Assembly (NCBI GenBank): GCA_017456625.1
Contig: JAFTJB010000156.1
Coordinates: 1-34,664, forward strand
Origin: Clostridia bacterium
Lineage (GTDB): Bacteria > Bacillota > Clostridia > Oscillospirales > CAG-272
DNA length: 34,664 bases
Reading direction: 5' to 3'
Shown here: in pieces, positions 1-9,400 of the stretch
Position numbering within the stretch: the first letter of the stretch is position 1
Layout: each line of letters starts with the position of its first letter
Notes under the pieces: generated by a model
What the model was told of the DNA's origin: nothing
Databases searched by the model: none
What the model saw: the letters and a program-made list of their open reading frames with translations, nothing else
Translations under genes and position numbers: made by a program

Positions 1-18
1 AACTTCTTTCAAGAAGTT
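1..18 (-). other. Perfect inverted repeat downstream of rplA
   Basis: The first 18 bases form two 8-base arms (AACTTCTT and AAGAAGTT) around a 2-base centre. On the minus strand this lies about 40 bases after the rplA stop, where many bacteria carry the rplJL leader. I do not see the conserved core of the known L10 leader in these 59 bases, and the next gene lies outside the window. It may be part of a leader hairpin or just intergenic structure. Confidence 0.35.
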
Positions 19-59
19 TCTCCCCTCTCCAAGGTCTTACCCTATTTTAAAGGCTGTTA

Positions 60-755
60 TCAACCGAGCTTAGCCTGGTTAACCTTGATGCCGGGGCCCA
101 TAGTGGACGCGACAACACAGCTCTTGATATACTGACCCTTTGCAGCTGCGGGCTTTGCCTTGATGATAGCGCCGAGGAGCGTGTCGAAGTTCTCCTTGAT
201 CTTCTCTGCGCCGAAGGAAGCCTTGCCGATGGGGCAGTGGATGATGTTGGTCTTATCGAGACGGTACTCGATCTTACCTGCCTTAGCCTCGGTTACTGCA
301 CGAACAACGTCGGGAGTAACGGTGCCTGCCTTAGGAGAAGGCATGAGTCCCTTAGGACCGAGGACCTTACCGAGACGACCGATAACGGACATCATATCGG
401 GAGTTGCGATAACAACGTCGAACTCGAACCAGTTTTCCTTCTGGATCTTCTCTGCGTACTCTGCGCCGCCTGCGTAATCTGCGCCTGCATCGAGAGCCTT
501 CTGAACGTTGTCACCCTTACAGAAAACGAGGGTCTTTACAGTCTTACCGGTTCCGTTGGGAAGAACGACTGCACCGCGGACCTGCTGGTCAGCGTGACGG
601 GAGTCAACACCCAGACGAACGTGAACCTCGATGGTCTCATCGAACTTTGCCTTAGAGGTCTGGCAAACGAGAGCCATAGCCTCTGCGGGATCATACTGCT
701 TGGACTTGTCGAACAGCTTTACGCTATCCGCATACTTTTTACCGAAATTAGCCAT
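60..755 (-). CDS. rplA: 50S ribosomal protein L1
   Basis: This 231-residue protein is a full-length L1, which binds 23S rRNA at the L1 stalk next to the E site and in many bacteria also represses its own operon by binding the mRNA. The family segment [20 protein letters not shown] is intact and the C-terminal MGPGIKVN stretch is present. The start is 14 bases after the rplK stop, with a purine-rich AAGGGGG ribosome site before it. It is the last gene of the rpmG-secE-nusG-rplK-rplA operon inside the window; rplJ would be expected beyond position 1. Identification is secure. Confidence 0.98.
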   Translation of the reverse strand: MANFGKKYADSVKLFDKSKQYDPAEAMALVCQTSKAKFDETIEVHVRLGVDSRHADQQVRGAVVLPNGTGKTVKTLVFCKGDNVQKALDAGADYAGGAEYAEKIQKENWFEFDVVIATPDMMSVIGRLGKVLGPKGLMPSPKAGTVTPDVVRAVTEAKAGKIEYRLDKTNIIHCPIGKASFGAEKIKENFDTLLGAIIKAKPAAAKGQYIKSCVVASTMGPGIKVNQAKLG

Positions 756-769
756 TGTGCTCTACCCCC

Positions 770-1195
770 TTACTCCTCAACGGTAACGCCCATAGAACGA
801 GCGGTTCCCGCGATCATGCTCATTGCCGTCTCAAGATTTGCCGCATTGAGGTCGGGCATCTTGGTCTCAGCGATCTTCTTAACCTGTTCCTTCGTCAGCT
901 TAGCAACCTTGGTCTTGTTGGGGGTTGCGGAGCCGGACTCAATGCCTACTGCCTTCTTGATCAGAACGGGAGCGGGAGGCGTCTTGGTGATAAAGGTGAA
1001 GGAGCGGTCTGCATAAACCGTAATGATAACGGGGATGATGAGTCCGATGTCATTCTTGGTTCTTTCGTTAAATTCCTTGGTAAATACGGGGATTGCAACA
1101 CCGTACTGACCGAGCGCAGGACCTACAGGGGGCTGCGGGGTAGCTTTTCCGGCGGGCAATTGCAGCTTGATATAACCCAAAATCTTTTTAGCCAT
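770..1195 (-). CDS. rplK: 50S ribosomal protein L11
   Basis: This 141-residue protein has the usual length of L11, which forms the GTPase-associated centre with 23S rRNA and is the binding partner for thiopeptide antibiotics. The N-terminal domain begins with [20 protein letters not shown], the proline-rich signature of the family, and the C-terminal RNA-binding domain ends with ARSMGV. A GGAGG site sits 10 bases before the ATG. It lies between nusG (85 bases upstream) and rplA (14 bases downstream), the conserved bacterial order. The nusG-rplK spacer holds a weak GGGAGAA/TTCTCCC dyad without a U-run, so I do not call a terminator there. Confidence 0.98.
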   Translation of the reverse strand: MAKKILGYIKLQLPAGKATPQPPVGPALGQYGVAIPVFTKEFNERTKNDIGLIIPVIITVYADRSFTFITKTPPAPVLIKKAVGIESGSATPNKTKVAKLTKEQVKKIAETKMPDLNAANLETAMSMIAGTARSMGVTVEE

Positions 1196-1280
1196 AATTC
1201 ATTTTCCTCCAAATGTGGTTTTTTACGGGAGAATGCAATAAAATTTTCTCCCTCCCACGCGCAACTTACCTTGTTGCGGA

Positions 1281-1832
1281 TTACATTTGTGATGCCACGA
1301 GCTTGACGTCAGTTGCCTCCAGCTCGACGGGCATATCACGGTTGCCGCGCTTAACCAGCACGGTAACGTTTTTGAGATCCTCGGAGATCGCTTGAACGAC
1401 ACCGTTGTATCCTTCAAACAATCCGCTCACGACCTCTACGCTGTCACCAACGTTATAGGAGAGCTTGACCTGCTGCTCAGTCTCAATGGAAAGAGCCGCA
1501 ACCTCCTCGTCGGTCAGGGGAGTCGGACGGGATCCGGGACCTACGAAGCCGGTCACACCCGTAATGTTACGGACCGCGTGCCAGCTTTCCTCGTTCATCA
1601 CCATCTTAACGTAAACGTAGCAGGGGAAGAGCTTGTTCTCTACCTCCTTCTCGTTATCGCCGTTCTTTTCGATCACGATCTCAACAGGGATCTTGATGTC
1701 AAAGATCAGATGTCCGAGGCCTCGGTTTTCGATGATCTTTTCAAGGTTTGCTTTTACCTTGTTTTCATAGCCGGAGTAGGTATGCGCTACGTACCAACGC
1801 GGGCCAACGTTCATTTCATTGATATCACTCAT
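1281..1832 (-). CDS. nusG: Transcription termination/antitermination factor NusG
   Basis: This 183-residue protein is NusG, which binds the beta-prime clamp helices of RNA polymerase and can link it to the ribosome or Rho. The N-terminal NGN domain begins with PRWYVAHTYSGYENKVKANL and carries the GFVGPGSRPTPL segment. The C-terminal KOW domain contains VGDSVEVVSGLFEGYNG at about residues 126-142. Length and domain order are standard. It starts 9 bases after the secE stop, so the two are almost certainly co-transcribed. Nothing in it is unusual. Confidence 0.98.
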   Translation of the reverse strand: MSDINEMNVGPRWYVAHTYSGYENKVKANLEKIIENRGLGHLIFDIKIPVEIVIEKNGDNEKEVENKLFPCYVYVKMVMNEESWHAVRNITGVTGFVGPGSRPTPLTDEEVAALSIETEQQVKLSYNVGDSVEVVSGLFEGYNGVVQAISEDLKNVTVLVKRGNRDMPVELEATDVKLVASQM

Positions 1833-1841
1833 GGTTGCACA

Positions 1842-2111
1842 TTAATTGAAGAGATTTACGAAAGCCAGGAAGCCTTCGCCAAGTCCCCAGTCAAGCAAGC
1901 CGATTGCAACTGCAAACGCGAGCATAACCACCAAAACCACAAGCGTGCTTTTTCTGGTTTGATCCCACGGAAGCCATACAACCTTCTTGAGCTCACTCTT
2001 GTAAACGCGCAGGAATTTCTTGATCTTCTCTCTGAAGCGAATGCAGAGGACGACCACAATTGCCAATACAACCGCAGCAATAACAATGCCAACAATTTGT
2101 CCTGTTGTCAT
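1842..2111 (-). CDS. secE: Preprotein translocase subunit SecE
   Basis: This 89-residue protein is SecE, the small clamp subunit of the SecYEG membrane channel. The conserved cytoplasmic amphipathic region reads VYKSELKKVVWLPWDQTRK and is followed by the family's C-terminal membrane segment at about residues 57-74. There is also a strongly hydrophobic stretch near residues 5-23. Most Firmicutes SecE proteins are about 60-70 residues with one membrane span, so this one appears to have two. A ribosome site (AAAGGA) precedes the ATG. It lies between rpmG and nusG, the normal context. Confidence 0.95.
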   Translation of the reverse strand: MTTGQIVGIVIAAVVLAIVVVLCIRFREKIKKFLRVYKSELKKVVWLPWDQTRKSTLVVLVVMLAFAVAIGLLDWGLGEGFLAFVNLFN

Positions 2112-2144
2112 AATTCAGAATTCCTTTCTCTTCATAAAACCGAA

Positions 2145-2306
2145 TTACTTCGTTTCCTTGTGAAGCGTGTGCTTACGACAGAATTTGCAATACTTCATGA
2201 GCTCCAGTCTGTCCGGGTCATTCTTCTTGTTCTTTTTTGTGTCATAATTTCTCTGCTTGCACTCCGTGCACGCAAGAGTAATCTTGACGCGAGCGTCATT
2301 AGCCAT
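2145..2306 (-). CDS. rpmG: 50S ribosomal protein L33
   Basis: This short gene encodes 53 residues, the usual size of L33. The protein begins [16 protein letters not shown] and ends HTLHKETK. Two CxxC pairs (CTEC near residue 13 and CKFC near residue 41) form the zinc ribbon, so this is the zinc-binding form rather than the Cys-less paralogue used under zinc shortage. A GGGAGGTG ribosome site at about 2316-2323 precedes the ATG. It is the first gene of the operon, 33 bases before secE. The coding stretch and stop were read directly. Confidence 0.96.
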   Translation of the reverse strand: MANDARVKITLACTECKQRNYDTKKNKKNDPDRLELMKYCKFCRKHTLHKETK

Positions 2307-2334
2307 TTAGCGGCACCTCCCATGTATAGATTTT

Positions 2335-2464
2335 TGATCCCCTCGTGGGGTATCCGTGTACCTCCCTCTGAAAGGCGACAAACAAATTTCGGTTCCCGAA
2401 ACAGCGCCATGTCTGCCACTCTGTGCTATTTTTGCGCACAAAGAAAAAGCCCTTTTACAGAGGT
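2335..2464 (-). ncRNA. Structured 5' leader of the rpmG-secE-nusG operon
   Basis: A transcript from the promoter at 2471-2500 should begin near 2464. Its first bases (CCTCTG, 2463-2458, then AAAAGG) pair with CCTTT-CAGAGG at 2375-2365, closing a domain of about 100 bases. Inside are a hairpin with 8-base arms at 2436-2443 and 2419-2426, a GGC-A-GACA/TGTC-GCC helix at 2410-2417 and 2374-2380, and a TTTCGG/CCGAAA triloop hairpin at 2387-2401. The outer and third helices overlap by two bases and cannot both be complete. A further hairpin with CCCC/GGGG arms lies at about 2335-2353, before the rpmG ribosome site. I do not recognise the fold. Autogenous control by an operon product is possible but unproven. 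Confidence 0.45.
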
Positions 2465-2470
2465 AGAGAC

Positions 2471-2500
2471 ATTATACCACAAACCGATCCCGTTTGTCAA
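2471..2500 (-). promoter_or_regulatory. Sigma-A promoter of the rpmG operon
   Basis: On the minus strand TTGACA (2495-2500) and TATAAT (2471-2476) are separated by 18 bases. The -10 box is preceded by TGTGG, as in the hppA and GH92 promoters. It drives rpmG-secE-nusG-rplK-rplA. Confidence 0.9.
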
Positions 2501-2556
2501 GCCTTTTTTGAAATTTTTTCATTATATATTTATACCTGCAAATTACGCCGAACGCC

Positions 2557-2585
2557 TTGACTTTTTCTTCATTTAAGAATATAAT
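2557..2585 (+). promoter_or_regulatory. Sigma-A promoter of the MATE gene
   Basis: TTGACT (2557-2562) and TATAAT (2580-2585) are 17 bases apart. The start codon at 2626 and an AAGGAGGA ribosome site at 2613-2620 follow, giving a leader of about 35 bases. This promoter is divergent from the rpmG promoter. Confidence 0.88.
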
Positions 2586-2625
2586 GAAACTACCGATTTT
2601 GTCAATCCCGACAAGGAGGAATCCC

Positions 2626-4077
2626 ATGGCACAAACGGCTGTCAAAGCAAAACCGATCAAGGATTTCACGCAGGGTCCCCTGCTCTCCCGCATTATCCTC
2701 TTCTCTCTTCCTCTGATCGCAACAAGTATCCTTCAGCTGCTATTTAATACCGCAGACACGATCGTAGTCGGTCAATGGGGCGGTGACACGGCAGACGCGC
2801 GCGAAAGCGCTCTTGCCGCCGTCGGCTCCTGCAGTTCACTGATCAACCTCATCATCAATCTCTTTATGGGGCTGTCGATGGGCGCGGGTGTTTGCGTTGC
2901 GCACGCCATCGGAGCCAAGCGTTACGACGAGGTCGACAAGGTCATTCACACCTCGGTCGTCACCGCGTTTTTTGCAGGTGCCGCAGTCACGGTGTTTGGA
3001 ATGATCGCCGCCGAGCCGTTGCTCCGCTTAATGGGCACCGAGGATGCCGTTCTTTCGCAAGCCGTACCTTACATGCGCGCGTACTTTGCAGGCATGATCG
3101 CAAATATGATCTACAATTACTGCGCCGCCATCCTTCGCTCCACAGGCGACACCGTCCGTCCCTTGATCTTCCTTTCTGTCGCAGGCGTGGTCAACGTCGC
3201 TCTCAATTTGGTCATGGTTCTCATGTTTCACCAAGGCGCTCAGGGTGTTGGAATCGCGACCGCCGCATCGCACTGGGTCTCCTGTATTCTCATCCTTATT
3301 TATATGACCCGTAAGGAGGGTGTTTGCCACCTGGATCTCCGCCGTCTGCGCATTGACCTCCGTGTTCTGCGCAAGATCCTTGTCATCGGTCTTCCCGCAG
3401 GCTTCCAGAGCTCGCTTTTCGCGATCTCCAACGTCCTCATCCAATCCTCTGTCAACTCTCTCGGCAAGATCGTCGTTGCCGGCAACACCGCCTCCTCCAA
3501 TCTGGAGGGCTACATCTACGTTACGCAAAACGCGGTCTACAACGCAGCTCTCACCTTTGTGGGACAAAACATGGGCGCACGCAAATTCGACCGCATCAAG
3601 AAAACGGCTTGGTACTGTCTCGCCGTTGCAACTGCGGTCGGTGTTGCGGTCAGCCTTCTGATGTTCCTCTTTATCGAGCCGCTCCTCGGGCTTTATGCCC
3701 CCGGCAATACTGCTGTGATCGAAAAGGGACTGATCCGTTTTTCGATCATTGGGCTCACGCATTTCATATGCGGGATCATGGAGGTCGGATGCGGATGTGT
3801 ACGCGGCATGGGCAAATCACTCGCGCCGACGCTCGTCTCTCTCCTCGGCTCCTGCGCCTCCCGCGTCGTTTGGATCTATACGGTATTTCCTCTTGTGCCG
3901 CTTGATATAAGGCAAGAGACACTCTATTACTGCTATCCCCTCTCCTGGGCAGTCACAGCACTTGCGCACTTCATCGTTTTCTTCATCGTACTGAAAAAAG
4001 AAAAGCAAATTTACCTGCAAGAGCTACAGGTACATGAAGAAAAAAGAGCATCGAAGGATGCAATTCCATCAACATAA
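2626..4077 (+). CDS. MATE family multidrug/cation antiporter
   Basis: This 483-residue integral membrane protein belongs to the MATE family, which exports organic cations and drugs in exchange for H+ or Na+. The N-terminal segment with GPLLSRIILFSLPLI and LLFNTADTIVVGQWGG is typical of the Clostridia branch of this family, and about 12 hydrophobic segments follow. The second half repeats the layout, with TASSNLEGYIYVTQNAVYNA and FVGQNMGARKFDRI. I chose the ATG at 2626 because an AAGGAGGA site lies five bases upstream; the longer open frame back to 2557 runs through the promoter. The substrate cannot be told from the sequence. The gene stands alone, divergent from rpmG and convergent with hppA. 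Confidence 0.93.
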   Translation: MAQTAVKAKPIKDFTQGPLLSRIILFSLPLIATSILQLLFNTADTIVVGQWGGDTADARESALAAVGSCSSLINLIINLFMGLSMGAGVCVAHAIGAKRYDEVDKVIHTSVVTAFFAGAAVTVFGMIAAEPLLRLMGTEDAVLSQAVPYMRAYFAGMIANMIYNYCAAILRSTGDTVRPLIFLSVAGVVNVALNLVMVLMFHQGAQGVGIATAASHWVSCILILIYMTRKEGVCHLDLRRLRIDLRVLRKILVIGLPAGFQSSLFAISNVLIQSSVNSLGKIVVAGNTASSNLEGYIYVTQNAVYNAALTFVGQNMGARKFDRIKKTAWYCLAVATAVGVAVSLLMFLFIEPLLGLYAPGNTAVIEKGLIRFSIIGLTHFICGIMEVGCGCVRGMGKSLAPTLVSLLGSCASRVVWIYTVFPLVPLDIRQETLYYCYPLSWAVTALAHFIVFFIVLKKEKQIYLQELQVHEEKRASKDAIPST

Positions 4078-4080
4078 AGA

Positions 4081-4111
4081 AAAGCCTCGAAGCTAATGCT
4101 TCGAGGCTTTT
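4081..4111. terminator. Bidirectional terminator between the MATE gene and hppA
   Basis: AAAGCCTCGAAGC (4081-4093) pairs perfectly with GCTTCGAGGCTTT (4098-4110) around a TAAT loop. T-rich tails follow on both strands, so it can serve both convergent genes. Confidence 0.93.
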
Positions 4112-4120
4112 GTGTTTCAA

Positions 4121-6205
4121 TTAAAGGATCGAAAATCCTACGACCAGAGCCGCAAATACGATGGAAACCATGGAAAGCAGCTTGATAAGGATGTTGATGG
4201 AGGGTCCGGAGGTATCCTTGAAGGGGTCACCAACGGTATCGCCAACAACTGCCGCCTTGTGGTTCTCAGAGCCCTTGCCACCGTGTACACCGCTCTCGAT
4301 GTACTTCTTGGCGTTATCCCAAGCTCCTCCCGAGTTGGACATGAATACTGCCATGAGGAAGCCCGAAGCGGTCGCACCCGCAAGCATACCGACCACACCC
4401 GTGCAACCGAGGATCATACCGACAATGATCGGAACGATAACGGCAACGATGGTGGGAAGGATCATCTCACGAAGGCTCGCCTTGGTGCAAAGGTCAACGC
4501 AGGTTGCGTAATCTGCCTCCGCCTTGCCATCCATCAGACCGACGATCTCCCTAAACTGACGGCGAACTTCTTTTACAACGCTCTGTGCCGCTCTGCCAAC
4601 CGAATTCATGGTGAGTGCAGCAAACACAAAGGGCAGGCACGCGCCGATAAAGAGTCCGACGAGAACGGTGGGATTGGTAATGCTGAGGTTTGCGATCGCT
4701 GCCTTACCGCCGTCGATGGTCTGCACCTTGTCGATGTAGGACGCCATCAAAGCAAGCGCGGTGAGTGCCGCAGATCCGATTGCAAAGCCCTTACCCGTTG
4801 CGGCAGTGGTGTTACCGAGCGAGTCGAGCGCATCGGTGCGCTCTCTTACCTTCTTGTCAAGACCTGCCATCTCCGCAATACCGCCTGCGTTGTCCGCGAT
4901 GGGACCGTATGCGTCAGTCGCGAGCGTAATGCCAAGCGTGGAAAGCATTCCGACAGCCGCAAGCGCGATGCCGTAAAGTCCCTGCGATGCGCTATCTGCA
5001 CCACCGGATACAAAGTATGCAACCAGCACGCAGACCGAAACGATAACGATCGGGAGAAGCGTGGAAAGCATACCGACGGAAAGACCGCCGATAATGATAG
5101 TTGCGGTACCCGTCTCACTGGTTGCAGCGAGGTTGCGGGTAGGCTTATAGCTATCGGAGGTAAAGTACTCGGTCGACTGACCGATCAGAACACCCGCAAC
5201 AAGACCTGCGAGGATCGCAAAATACATGGGCCAGTTCTCTTTTCCGAGAATGAACCATACAAGCGGGAACGCCGCGACGGCAATCACGATCGCAGAGAAG
5301 TTCGTTCCGCGAGAGAGCGCACGCAGAAGCTGCTTCTGCGTTGCACCCTCCTTCGTGCTAACGAAGAAGGTACCGATGATGGAACAAACCACACCGAGTG
5401 CCGCGATGAGCATGGGAAGTGCCATGGACTGGATGTTGTGGAATGCCGCAACACCGAGTGCCATTGCGGAAATGACCGAGCCAACGTAGGACTCATAGAG
5501 GTCTGCGCCCATACCCGCAACGTCACCGACGTTGTCACCGACGTTATCGGCGATCACGGCAGGGTTACGAGGGTCATCCTCGGGAATGCCCGCCTCGACC
5601 TTACCGACAAGATCCGCGCCGACGTCTGCCGCCTTGGTGAAGATACCGCCACCGACACGCGCGAAGAGCGCCATGGAGGAAGCACCCATACCGAAGGTGA
5701 GCATTGCGCCCGTGATATCCGCAGGCTTGAGTCCGAATACAAACTTAAGCAAAATGAACCATACGGAAATGTCGAGCAAGCCAAGGCCGACGACCGTAAA
5801 GCCCATAACGCTACCTGCGCGGAAAGCAACGCGGAGACCGCGGTTAAGTCCCTCCTGGCAAGCGTTTGCGGTTCTTGCGTTGGATGCGGTGGCGATCTTC
5901 ATTCCGATAAAGCCCGAGAAGGCAGAGAAGAAACCACCCGTGAGGAATGCAAAAGGAACATAGGGGGTAAGCAGCTCAAAGAGCGCCATCACACTCAGCA
6001 ATACGAACATGACCGCAAAGAAAATGCCGACAATCACGTACTGACGCTTCAAATATGCGTTTGCGCCCTTGCGAATGGAAGCGGAGATCTTTTTCATCAG
6101 ATCGTTTCCTTCCGAGAATTTCATGACACTGCGCGCGGTAAAGACTGCAAACAGAATTGCGATCACTGCTGCCGACAATGTCAAAATGGCTACCAATATA
6201 TCCAT
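4121..6205 (-). CDS. hppA: K+-dependent membrane-bound pyrophosphatase (Na+ or H+ pump)
   Basis: This 694-residue polytopic protein couples hydrolysis of pyrophosphate to ion export. The catalytic loop is intact: KAADVGADLVGKVE (Asp194, Asp198, Lys202), then PEDDPRNPAVIADNVGDNVG beginning at about residue 208, and later DAYGPIADNAGGIAEM and DTVGDPFKDTSGPS. At the site that distinguishes the two enzyme classes it reads GNTTAATGKG with Ala468; K+-independent enzymes have Lys there, so this should be K+-dependent. That class includes Na+, H+ and dual pumps, and I cannot separate them by eye. It has its own promoter and an AAAGGA ribosome site. It converges on the MATE gene. Confidence 0.96.
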   Translation of the reverse strand: MDILVAILTLSAAVIAILFAVFTARSVMKFSEGNDLMKKISASIRKGANAYLKRQYVIVGIFFAVMFVLLSVMALFELLTPYVPFAFLTGGFFSAFSGFIGMKIATASNARTANACQEGLNRGLRVAFRAGSVMGFTVVGLGLLDISVWFILLKFVFGLKPADITGAMLTFGMGASSMALFARVGGGIFTKAADVGADLVGKVEAGIPEDDPRNPAVIADNVGDNVGDVAGMGADLYESYVGSVISAMALGVAAFHNIQSMALPMLIAALGVVCSIIGTFFVSTKEGATQKQLLRALSRGTNFSAIVIAVAAFPLVWFILGKENWPMYFAILAGLVAGVLIGQSTEYFTSDSYKPTRNLAATSETGTATIIIGGLSVGMLSTLLPIVIVSVCVLVAYFVSGGADSASQGLYGIALAAVGMLSTLGITLATDAYGPIADNAGGIAEMAGLDKKVRERTDALDSLGNTTAATGKGFAIGSAALTALALMASYIDKVQTIDGGKAAIANLSITNPTVLVGLFIGACLPFVFAALTMNSVGRAAQSVVKEVRRQFREIVGLMDGKAEADYATCVDLCTKASLREMILPTIVAVIVPIIVGMILGCTGVVGMLAGATASGFLMAVFMSNSGGAWDNAKKYIESGVHGGKGSENHKAAVVGDTVGDPFKDTSGPSINILIKLLSMVSIVFAALVVGFSIL

Positions 6206-6289
6206 TTTTTCAACAGATCCTTTCCGTCGAGCCGCTGAAATTTAGCAAAAAACTTGCCTCGGCACGACATAAATTTTTTGGTAACGCTT

Positions 6290-6318
6290 ATTATACCACA
6301 GAATTTTCACAAAGTCAA
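6290..6318 (-). promoter_or_regulatory. Sigma-A promoter of hppA
   Basis: On the minus strand TTGACT (6313-6318) and TATAAT (6290-6295) are 17 bases apart, with TGTGG directly before the -10 box. The leader to the hppA ATG is about 75 bases and shows no clear structure. Confidence 0.88.
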
Positions 6319-6402
6319 TAGAAATTGTCTATTTTTTGTCAAATTCCACTCTTTTGATCAATAATAAGCAAAAAAAGCATCACTAAAATCTAAAAAAATG
6401 TT

Positions 6403-6441
6403 AAAAAGCCCCCACGTTGACCCATACAACGTGGGGGCTTT
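6403..6441 (-). terminator. Terminator of the giant surface-protein operon
   Basis: GCCCCCACGTTG (6408-6419) pairs perfectly with CAACGTGGGGGC (6427-6438) around a 7-base loop. On the minus strand a T-run follows. It closes the 20-kb operon 17 bases after its last stop codon. Confidence 0.92.
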
Positions 6442-6457
6442 GGCACTTACCGTCCGA

Positions 6458-9400
6458 TTATCCGATCAGGAAACGGATGAGCTGTGCCCAATTTTTCTTT
6501 TTGATCACAAACCAGAACAGCGAGAACCCGCCGCCACCGGCAATCGCTACGGAGCCGACCGCAATTCCGGAGATCGCTCCGCCCGAAAGAGGACGTGAGG
6601 GCATCTCAGCACCGCACGCATCGCAGAGTCCGTCGTCGTTTTCATCCGCGTGGAATGCGATCGCACGTGTCGCACGGTTGCAGACGTTGCAGGTAAAGTC
6701 GCAGGCATGATCGTAAACGTGCTCACCCATCGCACCGTATGCCGATCCGCAGTGCTCGCAGATCGCCCCGGACGAGCAGTTTGCACTGCCGCCGCTATGC
6801 GCCTCGGTCGCCTCGTGCGCTCCGCAGCAAGCATGCAGCTTATCGTGCTGCTCCGCATCCGCCGCACTGACTTTATAGATAAAGGAATCACTTGCGTGTA
6901 CGTTCGGATCCTTTGCGCCGTAGATCGCACTGCAATGCTCACACTTTGCCGCGGTCGTACAATTTGCCGTGCCGCCGCTGTGCTCCTCGGTAGAGAGAAC
7001 CTCACCGCAGCAGCTGCGAATGATCTCGTGCAAGGTGGGATCGCTCACGGAGGGGGCATATGCCGTATGCTCGCTCGTATGGTTGTCGGGATCAAGCTCG
7101 CCGTAGCGCTCGCCGCAGAGCGTGCAGACCGCCAAGTCACGGCAGGTCGCCACACCGCCTACGTGATGTGCCGCATCAAGCCCGCCGTAGGAATCACCGC
7201 AAAGCGTGCAGACCGCCTGCGTTTTGCAGGTAGGGGTGCCGCCCGTGTGCTTTTCGATCTTGATAAACGCGCCGCAGCACGCGTGCAATACGCTGTGCTC
7301 GTTCTCTCCCGCTCCGCGAGAAGCGTGAGAGTGCTGATTGCTCGAATGGTTGTTGGGGTCGAGCTCGCCGTAGCCAAACGCGCAAAGCTCACATTTTGCA
7401 AGCTCGGTACAGGTTGCCGTACCGCCGTAGTGCTCACCAAGCGAGATGACCGTTCCGCAGCACGCGTGAACGTGTGCGTGCGTGTTCAGGTCGTTGACGT
7501 TGGGAACGTCGGTGGTCTTATTGGAAACGTGATTGTTCAGATCAAACGTGCCGTAGCCCATACCGCAGATCTCACAGATCGCAAGATCCACGCAGGTCGC
7601 CTCGCCGCCTCTGTGTGCGGAGACCGCACGCGTTTCGTCACAAAGGTTACATTCACTATCGCAAGGATTGTCGTAAATGTGTACGTCGTATCCCGCCGTG
7701 GTTGCCTTGTAAAGATGCGAAACGTCGTTTTGCTCTCCGTCAACGATCACCCAATCCACGATCTCAAGATCGTTGTAATCCAAGCGGATGCGGTAGGTCA
7801 GATCAACCAGAGTGTGTCCGCTCTTCAGACCGAAGCCGGGAACGAAGGAAACGTCGGTGATTTGGAAGACGGGAAGTCCGCTCGTCAGCTCAAGGACAAA
7901 CTCCTTGACGTTGATCTTAAGCTCCTGCTTCACCGAAGCCCCATTCACAACCTCCACGGTCGCCGTACGGACAGCCTCTCCCGTTGTAACGGTCACGGTA
8001 TAGGCTCCGATCTCACGGATCTCGGTCACGCCTTCACCAAAGGAAACGGTGAAGCTCTTGACGTAGTAGTCGTTTTCGTACGCGCTATCGGTGCCGTTGT
8101 TTGTGTAATAATTCACGGACGCACTGACCTTGAGCGTGTAGTTGCCCGGCTTGTCGATCTCACAGAAGAAGCTCTGGAACGCATCCGTGAGATACTGACC
8201 GTTAAGCGAATCGGATACCACCTCAACATCCTCGCGGTACAGTACGATGCTGTAACTGATGTAATAGGTGTTCAGCTCCAAAAGTGAGGTTGCGGGATAT
8301 TCAAACGAAATGCCGACACCCTTTTTATTGCCGTCATGTGTATGCGTGCCTTCAGCAGGTGCGGGGGTGACCGCCAGAACTCTTACGTATACGGTCACGT
8401 AAGCGCCCTCGTAGTTGTAGCCCGTGTCATAATAGTTTAAGCAGGTCGCGTTAAACGTGATCGCATAGGTTCCCGCGATGATCGGGAAATGGTTGGAGAG
8501 ATATTTCTCCTCAACCTGGCCGTAGCCGTTGTAGCCGTCATAGCGAGCAACAATGCTGACCGTGATCCCCGCGCTTTCAAGCGTGTCGCCGTTGATCAAG
8601 CCAAGCACGCTGTAATCAAACGTTCTGCCCGCCTCGATCGTAGCCGTCCACACGCCGCTCTCCTCATCCCACGTGACGCCATTGCCAAACGTAATGGACA
8701 ACGCCTTACGCGCAACGGTCACGGGAATGTCGACGTAGCTCGCGATGTAGTTCTCGGTAGAGGTACCGCGCACGCGGAGGATATACTCGCCCGCAGCGGT
8801 AGGCTTTGCGCTCAGCTTATAGAGCGGAACAAAAGCATTCGTGTACCGATCGTACTCTGCCGCATACCACTCAAATGTCAGGTTGCTGCCCGCGTCGGTA
8901 TTGAAGTTTGCCGCCGTGGGATCGGGAAGGACGTCGCCATAGGTGTATACAGTTTGGTAATCCTTATTTTCAATGCTGACGTGAGTTCTCGGCAGGATCT
9001 CCACCTGCGCGGTGGTGTTATACTTGAGCGTAACGCTCTTGCAATAAACCTCCGTGAAGAAGTCGTACGGTTCATAGTATTCGGAGGGGAACGGACCTCC
9101 TCCGAATCTCTTGAGGTACTTCAGCGTCACGTTGACCGTATAAACGCCAACGTTCGCGCTCGGTGCATCGGAGAGCGTGATCTCAAACCATTCCTCGGGC
9201 AGCTCGGGATCCATCGTATAGATCGGATCAACGTCCTTGCTACCGTCCCAGATCTTATCCTCACCCTTGATATCGAGCGTTACCTCGATGGGCTTGATCA
9301 CGACCGCGTTCTCGCGGGTCATCTTTTGACCGCCGTACGCGTTGCGCGCTCTGTGGTACTCGTCGCCGTCGTCGTAGCCCTCAATGACCAGATCGTAGCT

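Noticed and set aside
1..59. A canonical rplJL (L10) leader after rplA
   Set aside because: The context fits, but I cannot find the conserved core sequence in the 59 bases available, and the region is cut by the window edge.
1215..1260. GGGAGAA/TTCTCCC dyad between nusG and rplK as a terminator
   Set aside because: The stem is only seven pairs and no U-run follows on the minus strand.
2557..2625. N-terminal extension of the MATE protein to 2557
   Set aside because: This stretch contains the -35 and -10 boxes and the ribosome site for the ATG at 2626.
4112..6238. A 708-codon open frame on the plus strand opposite hppA, and similar long frames opposite the giant genes (for example 8489-10666)
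   Set aside because: They are antisense shadows of GC-rich coding sequence. Their compositions are unnatural (rich in Arg, His and Cys), and they have no ribosome sites or recognisable domains.
6700..7618. CRISPR-like spacing of repeats
   Set aside because: The repeats are conserved at protein level inside one open frame. The DNA units are divergent and there are no unique equal-length spacers.
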